A DNA stretch of 35,145 nt from the NCBI GenBank assembly GCA_012523015.1, contig JAAYJI010000083.1, forward strand, positions 1-35,145, read 5' to 3'. Shown one piece after another: positions 8,122 through 16,139 of this stretch. Position 1 is the stretch's first letter, and every line of letters starts with the position of its first letter. Made by a program: the position numbers and the translations under genes. The notes under the pieces are model-generated. The model was not told where the DNA came from. It was given only the letters and a program-made list of their open reading frames with translations, and searched no databases. Origin of the DNA: Candidatus Hydrogenedentota bacterium (GTDB taxonomy: Bacteria; Hydrogenedentota; Hydrogenedentia; Hydrogenedentales; CAITNO01).

Positions 8122-8982
8122 ATGAACGCTTCCATTATCATAGCCGTTTATAATCGGCGAGAAGAACTGCGTGAATGCCTTGAAGCCCTCACGCCCGCAG
8201 CCTTGGAGGCGTGGAAGGCGGAAGTACTCGTCATTGATGACGGCTCCACCGACGGCACGGCCGAAATGGTGGCGCGGGACTTTCCCCACGTGCGCCGTCT
8301 GAAGACACCGGGGCGCATGGGCCCTACGGGCGCGCGGAATTTGGCGGCTGCGGAAGCGAAATCTCCGTTACTCATCTTTCTCGATTCTGATGCCGTGCCT
8401 GAAGCCCCATGGCTGGAGGAGATGACCGCCCATGACGATGGTAAGACCGTATTAATCGGTGAAATTCTAGACTATCACAGTCTTAAGCTCCAATACGGGC
8501 CGCGGCGCTCCACCTTCATCGGTAAAAGTCTGCCTTGCAAGCCTGAGCGTGCGAATGTTGGGCCTTCGTGTAATCTCGCCATTCCTGCCGCTGCGTTTAA
8601 AGAGTTGGGCGGATTTTGGGAGGAAATACCCTTTGGCTTCGAAGACAGCTTTTTGTGTATCAACGCCCGGGCCCAAGGCATGGCTTTTCGTTATCTCGAA
8701 AAGGCTGTCGTGCGGCATAAAGGGAAAAAGGAGCGCGTGGGGGATACCATAAGGGTAACAGAGCATAACGGCGTTTATGCCATGCTCCATTTTTACAGAG
8801 GCTCGTTTTGGAAGCAGCTCTTCTTTACCATCGCCAATGGGGCGTGGCTCTTTACGCGTTGTATCCTGTGGACGACGCAGGGGAAAGCTGCCGATGCGCG
8901 GCAGCTGTGGCAGGGCTGGACAAGCGCCTACAAACGCTATTATTTTCCCGCTTCGACAGCGGAAAAACAGGAGCTTCCCTAA
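8122..8982 (+). CDS. Family 2 glycosyltransferase
   Basis: This 286-residue GT-A fold enzyme transfers a sugar from a nucleotide donor in the cytoplasm, probably to a polysaccharide or lipid-linked acceptor. It opens with SIIIAVYNRREELRECL, then VLVIDDGSTDGT (36-46) for the nucleotide, and LIFLDSDA with the DxD-type metal motif DSD at 88-90. GFEDSFLCINARAQG holds the acidic catalytic-region motif (ED). The tail is amphipathic (FWKQLFFTIANGAWLFTRCIL) and may touch the membrane. The ATG lacks an evident Shine-Dalgarno sequence, but an in-frame TAA just upstream leaves it as the first usable start. The rfbBA and wecC neighbours suggest surface glycan assembly. Donor and acceptor are unknown. Confidence 0.85.
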   Translation: MNASIIIAVYNRREELRECLEALTPAALEAWKAEVLVIDDGSTDGTAEMVARDFPHVRRLKTPGRMGPTGARNLAAAEAKSPLLIFLDSDAVPEAPWLEEMTAHDDGKTVLIGEILDYHSLKLQYGPRRSTFIGKSLPCKPERANVGPSCNLAIPAAAFKELGGFWEEIPFGFEDSFLCINARAQGMAFRYLEKAVVRHKGKKERVGDTIRVTEHNGVYAMLHFYRGSFWKQLFFTIANGAWLFTRCILWTTQGKAADARQLWQGWTSAYKRYYFPASTAEKQELP

Positions 8983-8988
8983 ATAGAA

Positions 8989-9019
8989 GAAGGACTCCAT
9001 GTAGATCATGGAGCCCTTC
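8989..9019. terminator. Stem-loop between convergent GT2 and fadA genes
   Basis: GAAGGACTCCATG and CATGGAGCCCTTC form a 13-position stem with one mismatch around a 5-base loop. It lies between convergent stops at 8982 and 9047. The minus-strand side is followed by TTCTATTT, moderately T-rich; the plus side has no T-run. It probably acts as a two-way transcription stop. Confidence 0.6.
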
Positions 9020-9046
9020 GTAAACATTCAGTCGATGGGTCGGCGA

Positions 9047-10213
9047 TTAATCGCAGAGTTCGAAGACGCCTGCAGCGCCCATACCGCCGCCGATGCACAT
9101 GGTTTCTAATCCCCATTTCACGCCGCGCCGTTTCATCTCATAAATCAGCTGAGTGGCAAGTTTCGCGCCGGTGGCGCCAAGAGGGTGACCCAAAGCAATG
9201 GCGCCGCCGTTGACATTGACAATGGAACGATCCCAATTGTAATGTTTCGCCACGTAGAGCGTTTGTGAGGCAAAGGCTTCATTGCATTCAATCAAACCGA
9301 TATCGGTCATGGTGATGCCCGCTTGTTTGAGGGCAGCGTCAATGGCGGGAATCTGCGCCGGGCCGAGATAACCGGGATCGCCGGCACCGACGGCATAGCC
9401 TCGCAGCCGTGCCATTGGTTTCAGACCCAGTTCTTTCACAACTTCGCCGCTCGCCAGAAGGGTCGCCGCTGCGCCGCAGCGCGTTTGACTGGAGTTCCCT
9501 GCCGTGGCAATACCTTTACTGCCCGGTCCTGCGAAGGCGGGACGCAACTTGGCAAGCCCTTCCATGGTCGTGCCCGGACGGGGGCCTTCATCGGTGTCGA
9601 AGACGAAGTCTTTGCCCTGTAGATTTTTCAAATGAAGCGGGACAATCTCGTCTTTGAAGGTTCCGTTGGCAATGGCTTGGAGCGCCCGTTCATTGCTCAT
9701 GACGCCCCATTCATCACATTCTTCACGGGTAATATTGAAATCTTTGCCCATGTTGTCGGCACATTGCCCCATGCCGGTATAGGCGCGGGGATTGCTCGCG
9801 ACTAGAGAGGGGTTGGGCATGAGTTTATTGCCGCCCATGGGGATGAGGCTCATGGATTCGACGCCGCCCGCAATGGCAACATTTAACAAACCCGTTTCAA
9901 TCTTAGCACCGACGATAGCCATGGTTTCGAGGCCGGAGGAACAGAAACGGTTGACCGTCTCGCCGGGAATGGTGTCGGGCAGCCCGGCGATAAGCAAGGC
10001 AAGGCGGCCTACATTCATGCCTGATTCGGCTTCGGGGAAGGCGCAGCCCAGGACGCAATCTTCAATCTTTTCCGCAGCTATGCCAGAGCGTTTTACGACT
10101 TCTGCGATAACCGCTGCAGCCAAATCATCAGGGCGCACATGGGCGATGGCACTGCCCGCTCTCGAGCGGCCCACTGCCGTACGAACAGCAGAAACGACAT
10201 ATACATTTTCCAT
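9047..10213 (-). CDS. fadA: Acetyl-CoA acyltransferase (3-ketoacyl-CoA thiolase)
   Basis: This enzyme cleaves 3-ketoacyl-CoA to acetyl-CoA and a shortened acyl-CoA in beta-oxidation, or condenses in reverse. The 388-residue protein has the thiolase signatures in order: nucleophile C91 in VNRFCSSGLETMA, H343 in NGGAIALGHPLGATGAK, and the acid-base C373 in ETMCIGGGMGAAGVFE. I took the ATG at 10213, which has AAAGGAG 9 bases upstream, rather than the extended frame from 10318 that overlaps the previous gene. The gap to fadN is 14 bases and the ribosome site touches the fadN stop, so they form a tight operon matching the FadN-FadA order known from Bacillus. No acyl-CoA dehydrogenase follows; the GT2 gene is convergent. 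Confidence 0.94.
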   Translation of the reverse strand: MENVYVVSAVRTAVGRSRAGSAIAHVRPDDLAAAVIAEVVKRSGIAAEKIEDCVLGCAFPEAESGMNVGRLALLIAGLPDTIPGETVNRFCSSGLETMAIVGAKIETGLLNVAIAGGVESMSLIPMGGNKLMPNPSLVASNPRAYTGMGQCADNMGKDFNITREECDEWGVMSNERALQAIANGTFKDEIVPLHLKNLQGKDFVFDTDEGPRPGTTMEGLAKLRPAFAGPGSKGIATAGNSSQTRCGAAATLLASGEVVKELGLKPMARLRGYAVGAGDPGYLGPAQIPAIDAALKQAGITMTDIGLIECNEAFASQTLYVAKHYNWDRSIVNVNGGAIALGHPLGATGAKLATQLIYEMKRRGVKWGLETMCIGGGMGAAGVFELCD

Positions 10214-10227
10214 GTTTGATATCTCCT

Positions 10228-12630
10228 TTAGTTGCGCAGCGGTTTGCCGCTTGCCAGCATGTTTTGAATCCGTGCCTGTGTTTTTTCCGTGCCGCACAAG
10301 CTTACAAAGGCTTCGCATTCCAGATCGAGGAAATCCTCTTCGGTCATGGGGGTCCCTGCAGCGCGATTACCGCCGCAAAGCACATTGGCAAGATGGTTGC
10401 TGATCAGCACGTCATGTTCGCTCGCCCAGCCCGCTTCTTTCATGCCCCACAAACCGGCGGCAAAGGCGGCCTTGGCGCTGTCACCTAAAGCATAGAGCCG
10501 CGGTTTGCGCGGAGCCGTGTAGCCGGCGACAACCATGCCCAGACATACGGATTTGGCTTTTTGAATCTGATGATCGTAGTTGGGCAGCACAATATCGCTC
10601 GTCCGGAAATAGCCCAATTCGATGACTTCAGCGCCGCTCGTGCCTACCTTGGCCGTGGCGATATTTTCAAAAGCACGGCGCACGAAGGGGAAAGCATCGT
10701 TGGGCTGGATGTTAGCAGGCATGTATTCCAAGGCACGCACAAGCAGTTCCGTGGTGCCGCCGCCAGCGGGGATGACGCCCACACCTACTTCCACGAGACC
10801 GGCATAGGTTTCACCAGCAAGCACCACCTTATCGGTGTGTTGGCAGATTTCGACTCCGCCGCCAAAGGTGTAATGGTGGGGCGCTGCAACGACAGGGGCA
10901 CCACAATATTTCATGCGCATGCCGATGCCCTGTAACCCGCGCACCATATCCTCCAAACCTTTCCAGTTCTCTTGCATAGCATCGCCGAGAACGAGCATGA
11001 GGTTGGCACCGGCGCAGAAGTGGGGCCCTTGATTGCCCACCACCATGCCTTCAAATTTGCCGGCTTCAAGCAAGTCAACGCCTTTATTCAAGGCAGCGAC
11101 AATGTCAGGGCCGATGGCGTTCATTTTGCAATGGAATTCCACACACAAGATACCGTCGCCAAGATCAATTAAACTGGCTTCATCCAGCTTTTCAATCACC
11201 TTGGTGGGATCGGCTTTAATATTGATCAATTTCACTTCGTTCGGATTCTTGGGAATGGGACGGTAGGATTTGGTGGCAAGATCGAAAAACATGGATACGC
11301 CATTTTCTGTCTTGTAAAAGGATTTTCCGCCCGATTCCTTCAGGGCTTGGGCGATGGGGGGCAGGGCGATGCCTTCCGCGGCCATACGCTCACAAACGGC
11401 GTCAAAGCCGAGAATATCCCACGTCTCGAAAATACCGACATCCCAAGCGAAACCCCATTTACAAGCATTATCCAGATTCACAATGTCATCGGTAATTTCA
11501 GGGATACGGTTGCCCGCGTATTGTGCCAATTCAGCGAAGAATTTAAAAAGGAACTTAGAGCCTTCATCCTCGCCAAAGTGCATGATTTTAAGTTTATCGG
11601 CTAGGCTTCCCGCACTCCGTGCCGCACCGGTACAAGCGAAGCGCGGTTTTATAGGGGCGCGATAGTCCAAGGTGTTCGGATCCAAACCCAAGATGACCCG
11701 TTTTCCTTTTTCATCGCGTTCTTTCGTGGCTTTATAGAAGCCCGAGCCCGATTTATTGCCGAAATAGCCTTTTTCGATCATCTGATCGAACCAAGCGGGG
11801 CCGGTCATCAGGTCGCGGCGTTCGTCGTTGGGGCAGCCGTTATAGACATTGGCAACTACCTTCTGCAAGGTGTCTAGTCCAACAAGATCAGCGGTGCGGA
11901 AAGTAGCGGAACTGGCATGACCGATGGCAGGACCGGTCAAGGCGTCGACTTCCTCAACACTTAATCCTGCCTTGACCATTTCATGCATTAAATACTGCAT
12001 GGCAAAGGTGATGATACGGTTGGCGACAAAGTTAGGCGTATCTTTGGCGTAAACAATGCCTTTGCCTAAAACGTTTTCGCCGAAAGCGCCCACTTCCTTG
12101 ACTACTTCAGGGCTGGTCTTGGCCGTGGGAATCACTTCCAGGAGCTTCAAGTAACGGGGTGGATTGAAGAAGTGGGTGCCTAAAAAATGCTGAGCCATTT
12201 CCTCGGGCATATCTTCAGCCATCGCGGAAATAAGAATGCCGCTCGTGTTGGAACTGACGACGCTGCCCGCTTTGCGGTACTTCGCGACTTCTGCAAAAAT
12301 CTTCTTTTTGATGTCCAGCCGCTCGATCACCACTTCGATGATCATGTCGCAATCGGAAATTTTCGGCATGTCATCCTCGAAGTTGCCTATCTCAATCATA
12401 TCGAGATAGGACTTTACATAGAGAGGCGCAGGTTTGGCTTTGAGCAACGCCGCCCGCGCACCCGCGGCGATGGCGTTCCGTTTAGCCTGGTTGGTTTTGT
12501 CCGCCTCAGACAAATTGGGGGGTACAATATCGAGCATTAAACTGGGTATTCCGCAATTTGCAAGATGACCGGCAATGGCGGCTCCCATAACGCCCGAACC
12601 CAATACTGCGACACGTTTTATTTCCCTCAT
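10228..12630 (-). CDS. fadN: 3-Hydroxyacyl-CoA dehydrogenase / enoyl-CoA hydratase, FadN type
   Basis: This 800-residue two-activity beta-oxidation enzyme carries the hydration and NAD-dependent oxidation steps. The order is dehydrogenase first, hydratase last, as in Bacillus FadN (YusL) and opposite to E. coli FadB. The NAD motif VLGSGVMGAAIAG is at residues 9-21. EVVIERLDIKK, SSNTSGI and HFLGTHFFNPPRYLKLLEVI are 3HCDH hallmarks, with PNFVANRI next. The crotonase-like part has VEFHCKMNAIG, GNQGPHFCAGANLMLV (oxyanion hole) and GGGVEICQHTDKVVLAGETYAGLVEVGVGVIPAGGG. I chose the ATG at 12630 because the upstream TTG at 12639 lies only one base from GGAG, while this ATG has GGAG ten bases before it. 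A promoter and palindromic operator precede it. Confidence 0.93.
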   Translation of the reverse strand: MREIKRVAVLGSGVMGAAIAGHLANCGIPSLMLDIVPPNLSEADKTNQAKRNAIAAGARAALLKAKPAPLYVKSYLDMIEIGNFEDDMPKISDCDMIIEVVIERLDIKKKIFAEVAKYRKAGSVVSSNTSGILISAMAEDMPEEMAQHFLGTHFFNPPRYLKLLEVIPTAKTSPEVVKEVGAFGENVLGKGIVYAKDTPNFVANRIITFAMQYLMHEMVKAGLSVEEVDALTGPAIGHASSATFRTADLVGLDTLQKVVANVYNGCPNDERRDLMTGPAWFDQMIEKGYFGNKSGSGFYKATKERDEKGKRVILGLDPNTLDYRAPIKPRFACTGAARSAGSLADKLKIMHFGEDEGSKFLFKFFAELAQYAGNRIPEITDDIVNLDNACKWGFAWDVGIFETWDILGFDAVCERMAAEGIALPPIAQALKESGGKSFYKTENGVSMFFDLATKSYRPIPKNPNEVKLINIKADPTKVIEKLDEASLIDLGDGILCVEFHCKMNAIGPDIVAALNKGVDLLEAGKFEGMVVGNQGPHFCAGANLMLVLGDAMQENWKGLEDMVRGLQGIGMRMKYCGAPVVAAPHHYTFGGGVEICQHTDKVVLAGETYAGLVEVGVGVIPAGGGTTELLVRALEYMPANIQPNDAFPFVRRAFENIATAKVGTSGAEVIELGYFRTSDIVLPNYDHQIQKAKSVCLGMVVAGYTAPRKPRLYALGDSAKAAFAAGLWGMKEAGWASEHDVLISNHLANVLCGGNRAAGTPMTEEDFLDLECEAFVSLCGTEKTQARIQNMLASGKPLRN

Positions 12631-12681
12631 GGCATACAATCTCCTTTATTCTTTGACTCGCAACATGGGCCTTACAATGTA

Positions 12682-12701
12682 TACTTAACGGTCGTTAAGT
12701 A
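12682..12701. promoter_or_regulatory. Perfect 20-bp palindrome, likely TetR-family operator for fadNA
   Basis: TACTTAACG-GT-CGTTAAGTA is a perfect inverted repeat with 9-base arms. It begins five bases downstream of the predicted fadN -10, over the expected transcription start, where a bound repressor would block initiation. Fatty-acid degradation genes are commonly controlled by TetR-family repressors released by acyl-CoA. The regulator gene is not in this window. Confidence 0.62.
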
Positions 12702-12706
12702 AATCT

Positions 12707-12735
12707 ATAGTACATCATTTAAAGGGCAACTTCAA
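12707..12735 (-). promoter_or_regulatory. Candidate sigma70 promoter of fadNA
   Basis: On the minus strand TTGAAG (12735-12730) and TACTAT (12712-12707) are 17 bases apart, each matching consensus at 4 of 6. The leader before the fadN ATG would be about 70 bases and would contain the palindrome. Confidence 0.45.
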
Positions 12736-12814
12736 CTATTTACAACAACTAATTTTGAAGACATAAAATAAGTTCCCACAAAAGACTGTTCAAGTAAACA
12801 AAAACTAAAGGGTC

Positions 12815-12843
12815 TTGTTCCCGAAGCGCCGATAAGGTACCAT
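12815..12843 (+). promoter_or_regulatory. Weak candidate promoter for the metallophosphoesterase
   Basis: TTGTTC (12815-12820), a 17-base spacer, and TACCAT (12838-12843) are the best match I found. They would give a leader of about 135 bases. Confidence 0.25.
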
Positions 12844-12985
12844 ATGGCTATAGTGCTTGTTTCGGCGGAAGACGTCGGCACCGCTGCCCGTGAAATTTGG
12901 CGTGGGTACCGCGTCCGCCGGCTTCAGCACTCATGGCTCCTCCGACGCCAAAACCCTTGAAACAACAACAATAGAAGGCATTTAT

Positions 12986-13855
12986 ATGGCGCGTTTTATT
13001 CACATTACTGACCTGCATTTCTGGAGCATTGTACGCAATCCGTTGCGCCTCATGAATAAGCGATTCTTAGGCAATTTGAATCTTGCCTTGCGCCGCCACC
13101 GCCATTTACACATCCATCGTGCCCAATCCTTTCTGGATACACTCAGCGCCATGGATGTGGACGCTGTGTTTGTGGGCGGTGATTTAACTTCCACCGCAAC
13201 GGACGAAGAATTCCAACAGGCGGCGCAGTTTTTAGATCAAGTGGCATCCCGTTGTCCCGCCCTTTATGTAGTACCCGGCAATCATGATTGCTATACCTTC
13301 GAAGCGCAGCGCAAAGGACGGTTTCAAGGCTATTGCGGGAAATATGCGCCGCTTACCGATACTCCGCTTTTGAGCGAACTCACGGCAACGTGCGCCCTCT
13401 TGCAGATTCCCACCGTACGCCCGAATCTTATCTCCTCTCGTGGGTATATAGGACAGCAGACAATGAAGGCGACGGCGGAATTGCTTGAATCTGTGACTGC
13501 AGAGCAGATGATTGTGCTTGCCCATTATCCCGTGCTTAATCGCACGTTAAACTATCAATCTGATTATGGCAGGCGCTTGGGAGGCGGTGCGGCACTGCGG
13601 CGGCTCTTGGGCGAATCAGGCAGAGACCTCCACTACCTCGCCGGTCATGTACACGTGTTCAGCCATTCCTCTGATCCGCTTTATCCTTCCTTGACCCACA
13701 TCACGACGAGCGCCCTCTTTTATGAAAGCGCCAAGCGCAGCGCGGGCTTCACCGAGTTGGTGGTGGATGAGGGCGGTATTCGAGTCTATCCGTGGCACTA
13801 TGCCGATGATTGGCATCGCGGAGCGGAATCCCTGCCTGAAGCGGGTACGTCTTAA
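12986..13855 (+). CDS. Calcineurin-like metallophosphoesterase
   Basis: This 289-residue protein carries all the metal-binding blocks of the superfamily: DLH (D9, H11), GGDL (D66), GNHD (N99, H100), AHYP (H180) and GHVH (H221, H223). The arrangement resembles the class III cyclic-nucleotide phosphodiesterase (CpdA-like) group, but many substrates are possible, including phospholipid head groups or nucleotides. No signal peptide is seen when starting at MARFIHITDLHF. That ATG has AGAAGG 8 bases upstream, and the first metal ligand follows within ten residues as in relatives. It ends 15 bases before the end of the convergent GH95 gene. Confidence 0.88.
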   Translation: MARFIHITDLHFWSIVRNPLRLMNKRFLGNLNLALRRHRHLHIHRAQSFLDTLSAMDVDAVFVGGDLTSTATDEEFQQAAQFLDQVASRCPALYVVPGNHDCYTFEAQRKGRFQGYCGKYAPLTDTPLLSELTATCALLQIPTVRPNLISSRGYIGQQTMKATAELLESVTAEQMIVLAHYPVLNRTLNYQSDYGRRLGGGAALRRLLGESGRDLHYLAGHVHVFSHSSDPLYPSLTHITTSALFYESAKRSAGFTELVVDEGGIRVYPWHYADDWHRGAESLPEAGTS

Positions 13856-13870
13856 AAAGAAATGAAGGCT

Positions 13871-16135
13871 TTATAGCGCTTTAGGCGTGAGCGTCCAGCG
13901 GTTGCCGTCACGGACGATGGTCATGACCTCTTCCATGGTTGCAGCATCCAGCGATCCGCTTTCCTTGCTCCACGGACATTGAACGACGGGTGTCCTGCCT
14001 GTTTCCGATTCAATAATTACTTCCTTGGTTTCGCCGCCGCTCCGTGTTGCAGATACGAGGAACGCCCCTTCGCCGCGCAAGGTGGTGAAGGCGGCTTCCG
14101 ACCAATGCTTGGGCACGGCAGGAAAAACACAGAGGATACCCGTATGGCTTTGAAGCAGCATTTCATTAAGTCCTGCGGCAAAGGCGAAATTACCTTCAAG
14201 TGTAAAGGGGCGATAGGTGAAGTTGCTATAACCTTTGCCCGATTGATCGCCGTTGCAATGGAAACTGTTGCGTAAGACAAAGGCTTCTGCGAAAGTGTTC
14301 AGCGCCTCTGCCGCCGTATCGCCCGCCTGCGCGCGTGCGGCAATGGATGCCAACCAAGAAAAACTGTAGCCTGTCCAGGCACGGGAGCCGTGGCGCAGCA
14401 GATCCTTCAAGGTGGCCCGTACGGTTCGTTCCTGATCTACACCCTGGCTGCGGTCTACGAGTCCCAGCGGATGTATCGCCATGGCATGGGAAAAATGACG
14501 GTGCGATTCTTTCAAGGGATAGTCCGCAGCGATAAGAAGCGCCCCTGATTTCGCCAGTGCGAGGGGCGGCATTGTGTCTAAAACTTCCAGCCAGTGTTCC
14601 GCTTCTTGTGTTTTGTCCAGTTCCAAGGCAAGCTCAGCGGTTTTTTCAAAGACCCAGCGGATGAGCGCGTTATCGTAGTTGGTCATGGTTGGGAACCACG
14701 CGTCGGGTTTGTTGTCGTTGATTTCCGGCGATGAGCTGAGCGGCAATCGTCTGTACCCGTCTGCGTCCCGTTCATGGGTTACCTTTTCTAAAAAGACAGC
14801 GCTCGCTTCGAGCCAGGGGTAGGCGCGTTCTTCCAAGAACTGAGGGTCGCGGCTATATTGCCAGTGCAAATAAAAATGGTGGGCAAGCCATGCGCCTGTT
14901 GTGGAGGAATGGGTATACTGACGCCAGCCGCCGATTTGACGCAAACGCAAGTCCGTAGTCATGGCGACATTCAAGCCGGGCATGTGGAAGAACCGTTCTG
15001 TCCACGCCTCGGCATTGCCCTTGTTTTCCCACAGCCAATCAAGAAAGCCCAGCCCCTCTTCCAGCCGGTTACCGCTGTAACAGGGCCAATAACTTAATTG
15101 GGTGTTTAGGTCGTGATGGTAGTCGCCTTTCCATGGCGGCAGCTTTCCATCATCAGCGGTCCAGGGACCTTGAAGCGTGATGGGCGGCGCAGCGCGTCGT
15201 GCCGCAGCACCAAACTTGTACATTTCTAAATACCATTGCTTTTCAATGCGGGGATTCGGTACAGCGATGCGGCCTTTGCCCCAGTACTCTTGCCACCACG
15301 TTTCATGACTGCCGCGCAGTGCCTCCCGATTGTCGAGAGCATGACGGACCCGGTCATGGGCGCGCTGCAGAGGATCACCTTCTTCAAAAGCGGAGGCGAT
15401 GCTCCATGCCGCGAGAATGCCTGTGTCTGTGTTGCGCCATTCCAAAGAAACGGCAAAAGAGAAATCCTCATAACCTTGCTGGCGGTAGGAAAGGTGATTT
15501 GGTGTTGAAGAGACTTCCGGCGCCGCATATTCCAATTGGGCGAGACTGCCCATGACAAAGCCTTCGGAAGTTTTCTTTTCGCGTTCACCGGAAAAGTCGG
15601 GTGCTTTTAAGGAAAATCCCGCTTCTGTGGTGCCTAGGATTTCGATAAAACCGACCGCCTCTTCGGCATGAATCCACGTGCGTACTTGAACGTCGTCCCC
15701 TAAGCTGATCTGTGATTCTCCAACAGCAATATCCAAGTTTCCTTCAAGAAAGGGGAGCGCTGCGGGAAAGGTAATTTCGATTCTGCCCGCAGGAATTTTT
15801 GTCGGTGCCGGACGATGATAAGGATCATCGTAAAGTGCCTTTAGCGCATCGTAGCGCCCTTCCTTTTCCCACTGTCGCATGGTGTCGTAGGAATAGTCTT
15901 CAGAATAGTATTCGGGAACAAGGCGCAGATCCCACAAATCGGTACGGTCCAAGGAGATGTTTAAAGGCGCGCCGTCGCCCCAAACCAATGCACCGAGGAT
16001 GCCGTTGCCGAGCGGGAAGGCTTCATCCCAGACCTGCGCCGGCTCGGTATAGTGTAGACCGTGTGCCTCGTTCGGCAGCGAATCAATGGTGGAAAACAGC
16101 ATGAAGCTGCTCATGAGAGCGCAGAAAAGCATCAT
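13871..16135 (-). CDS. Secreted GH95-like glycoside hydrolase with altered active-site residues
   Basis: This 754-residue protein starts with a hydrophobic signal (MMLFCALMSSFMLFST), so it is probably exported. The N-terminal beta domain opens AQVWDEAFPLGNGILGALVWG, the hallmark of GH95 (alpha-L-fucosidase/galactosidase). The (alpha/alpha)6 barrel contains YHHDLNTQLSYW (341-351), SSSPEIN with candidate acid E471, and FTLEGNFAFAAGLNEMLLQSH with E647. In known GH95 enzymes the corresponding stretches read H-x-N-x-N and D-G-N-F: here the first Asn is Asp342, the second is kept (N344), and the base-activating Asp is Glu647. The fold call is firm; the sugar cleaved is not. It begins 4 bases after pilT and its ribosome site (AAGGA) lies inside the pilT end, so the two are co-transcribed. 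Confidence 0.85.
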   Translation of the reverse strand: MMLFCALMSSFMLFSTIDSLPNEAHGLHYTEPAQVWDEAFPLGNGILGALVWGDGAPLNISLDRTDLWDLRLVPEYYSEDYSYDTMRQWEKEGRYDALKALYDDPYHRPAPTKIPAGRIEITFPAALPFLEGNLDIAVGESQISLGDDVQVRTWIHAEEAVGFIEILGTTEAGFSLKAPDFSGEREKKTSEGFVMGSLAQLEYAAPEVSSTPNHLSYRQQGYEDFSFAVSLEWRNTDTGILAAWSIASAFEEGDPLQRAHDRVRHALDNREALRGSHETWWQEYWGKGRIAVPNPRIEKQWYLEMYKFGAAARRAAPPITLQGPWTADDGKLPPWKGDYHHDLNTQLSYWPCYSGNRLEEGLGFLDWLWENKGNAEAWTERFFHMPGLNVAMTTDLRLRQIGGWRQYTHSSTTGAWLAHHFYLHWQYSRDPQFLEERAYPWLEASAVFLEKVTHERDADGYRRLPLSSSPEINDNKPDAWFPTMTNYDNALIRWVFEKTAELALELDKTQEAEHWLEVLDTMPPLALAKSGALLIAADYPLKESHRHFSHAMAIHPLGLVDRSQGVDQERTVRATLKDLLRHGSRAWTGYSFSWLASIAARAQAGDTAAEALNTFAEAFVLRNSFHCNGDQSGKGYSNFTYRPFTLEGNFAFAAGLNEMLLQSHTGILCVFPAVPKHWSEAAFTTLRGEGAFLVSATRSGGETKEVIIESETGRTPVVQCPWSKESGSLDAATMEEVMTIVRDGNRWTLTPKAL

Positions 16136-16139
16136 TGTC

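Larger units (their letters stand above)
12631..12985. other. Divergent intergenic region between fadN and the metallophosphoesterase
   Basis: These 355 bases hold the fadN operator and promoter and a weaker candidate promoter facing right. The metallophosphoesterase frame is open back to 12857, but the extra 43 codons show no family similarity and start far from a ribosome site, so I treat them as leader. Confidence 0.5.

Noticed and set aside
12857-12985. 43-codon N-terminal extension of the metallophosphoesterase.
   Set aside because: The family's first metal motif lies at residues 9-11 from the inner ATG, which has its own ribosome site. The extension has no similarity I can see.
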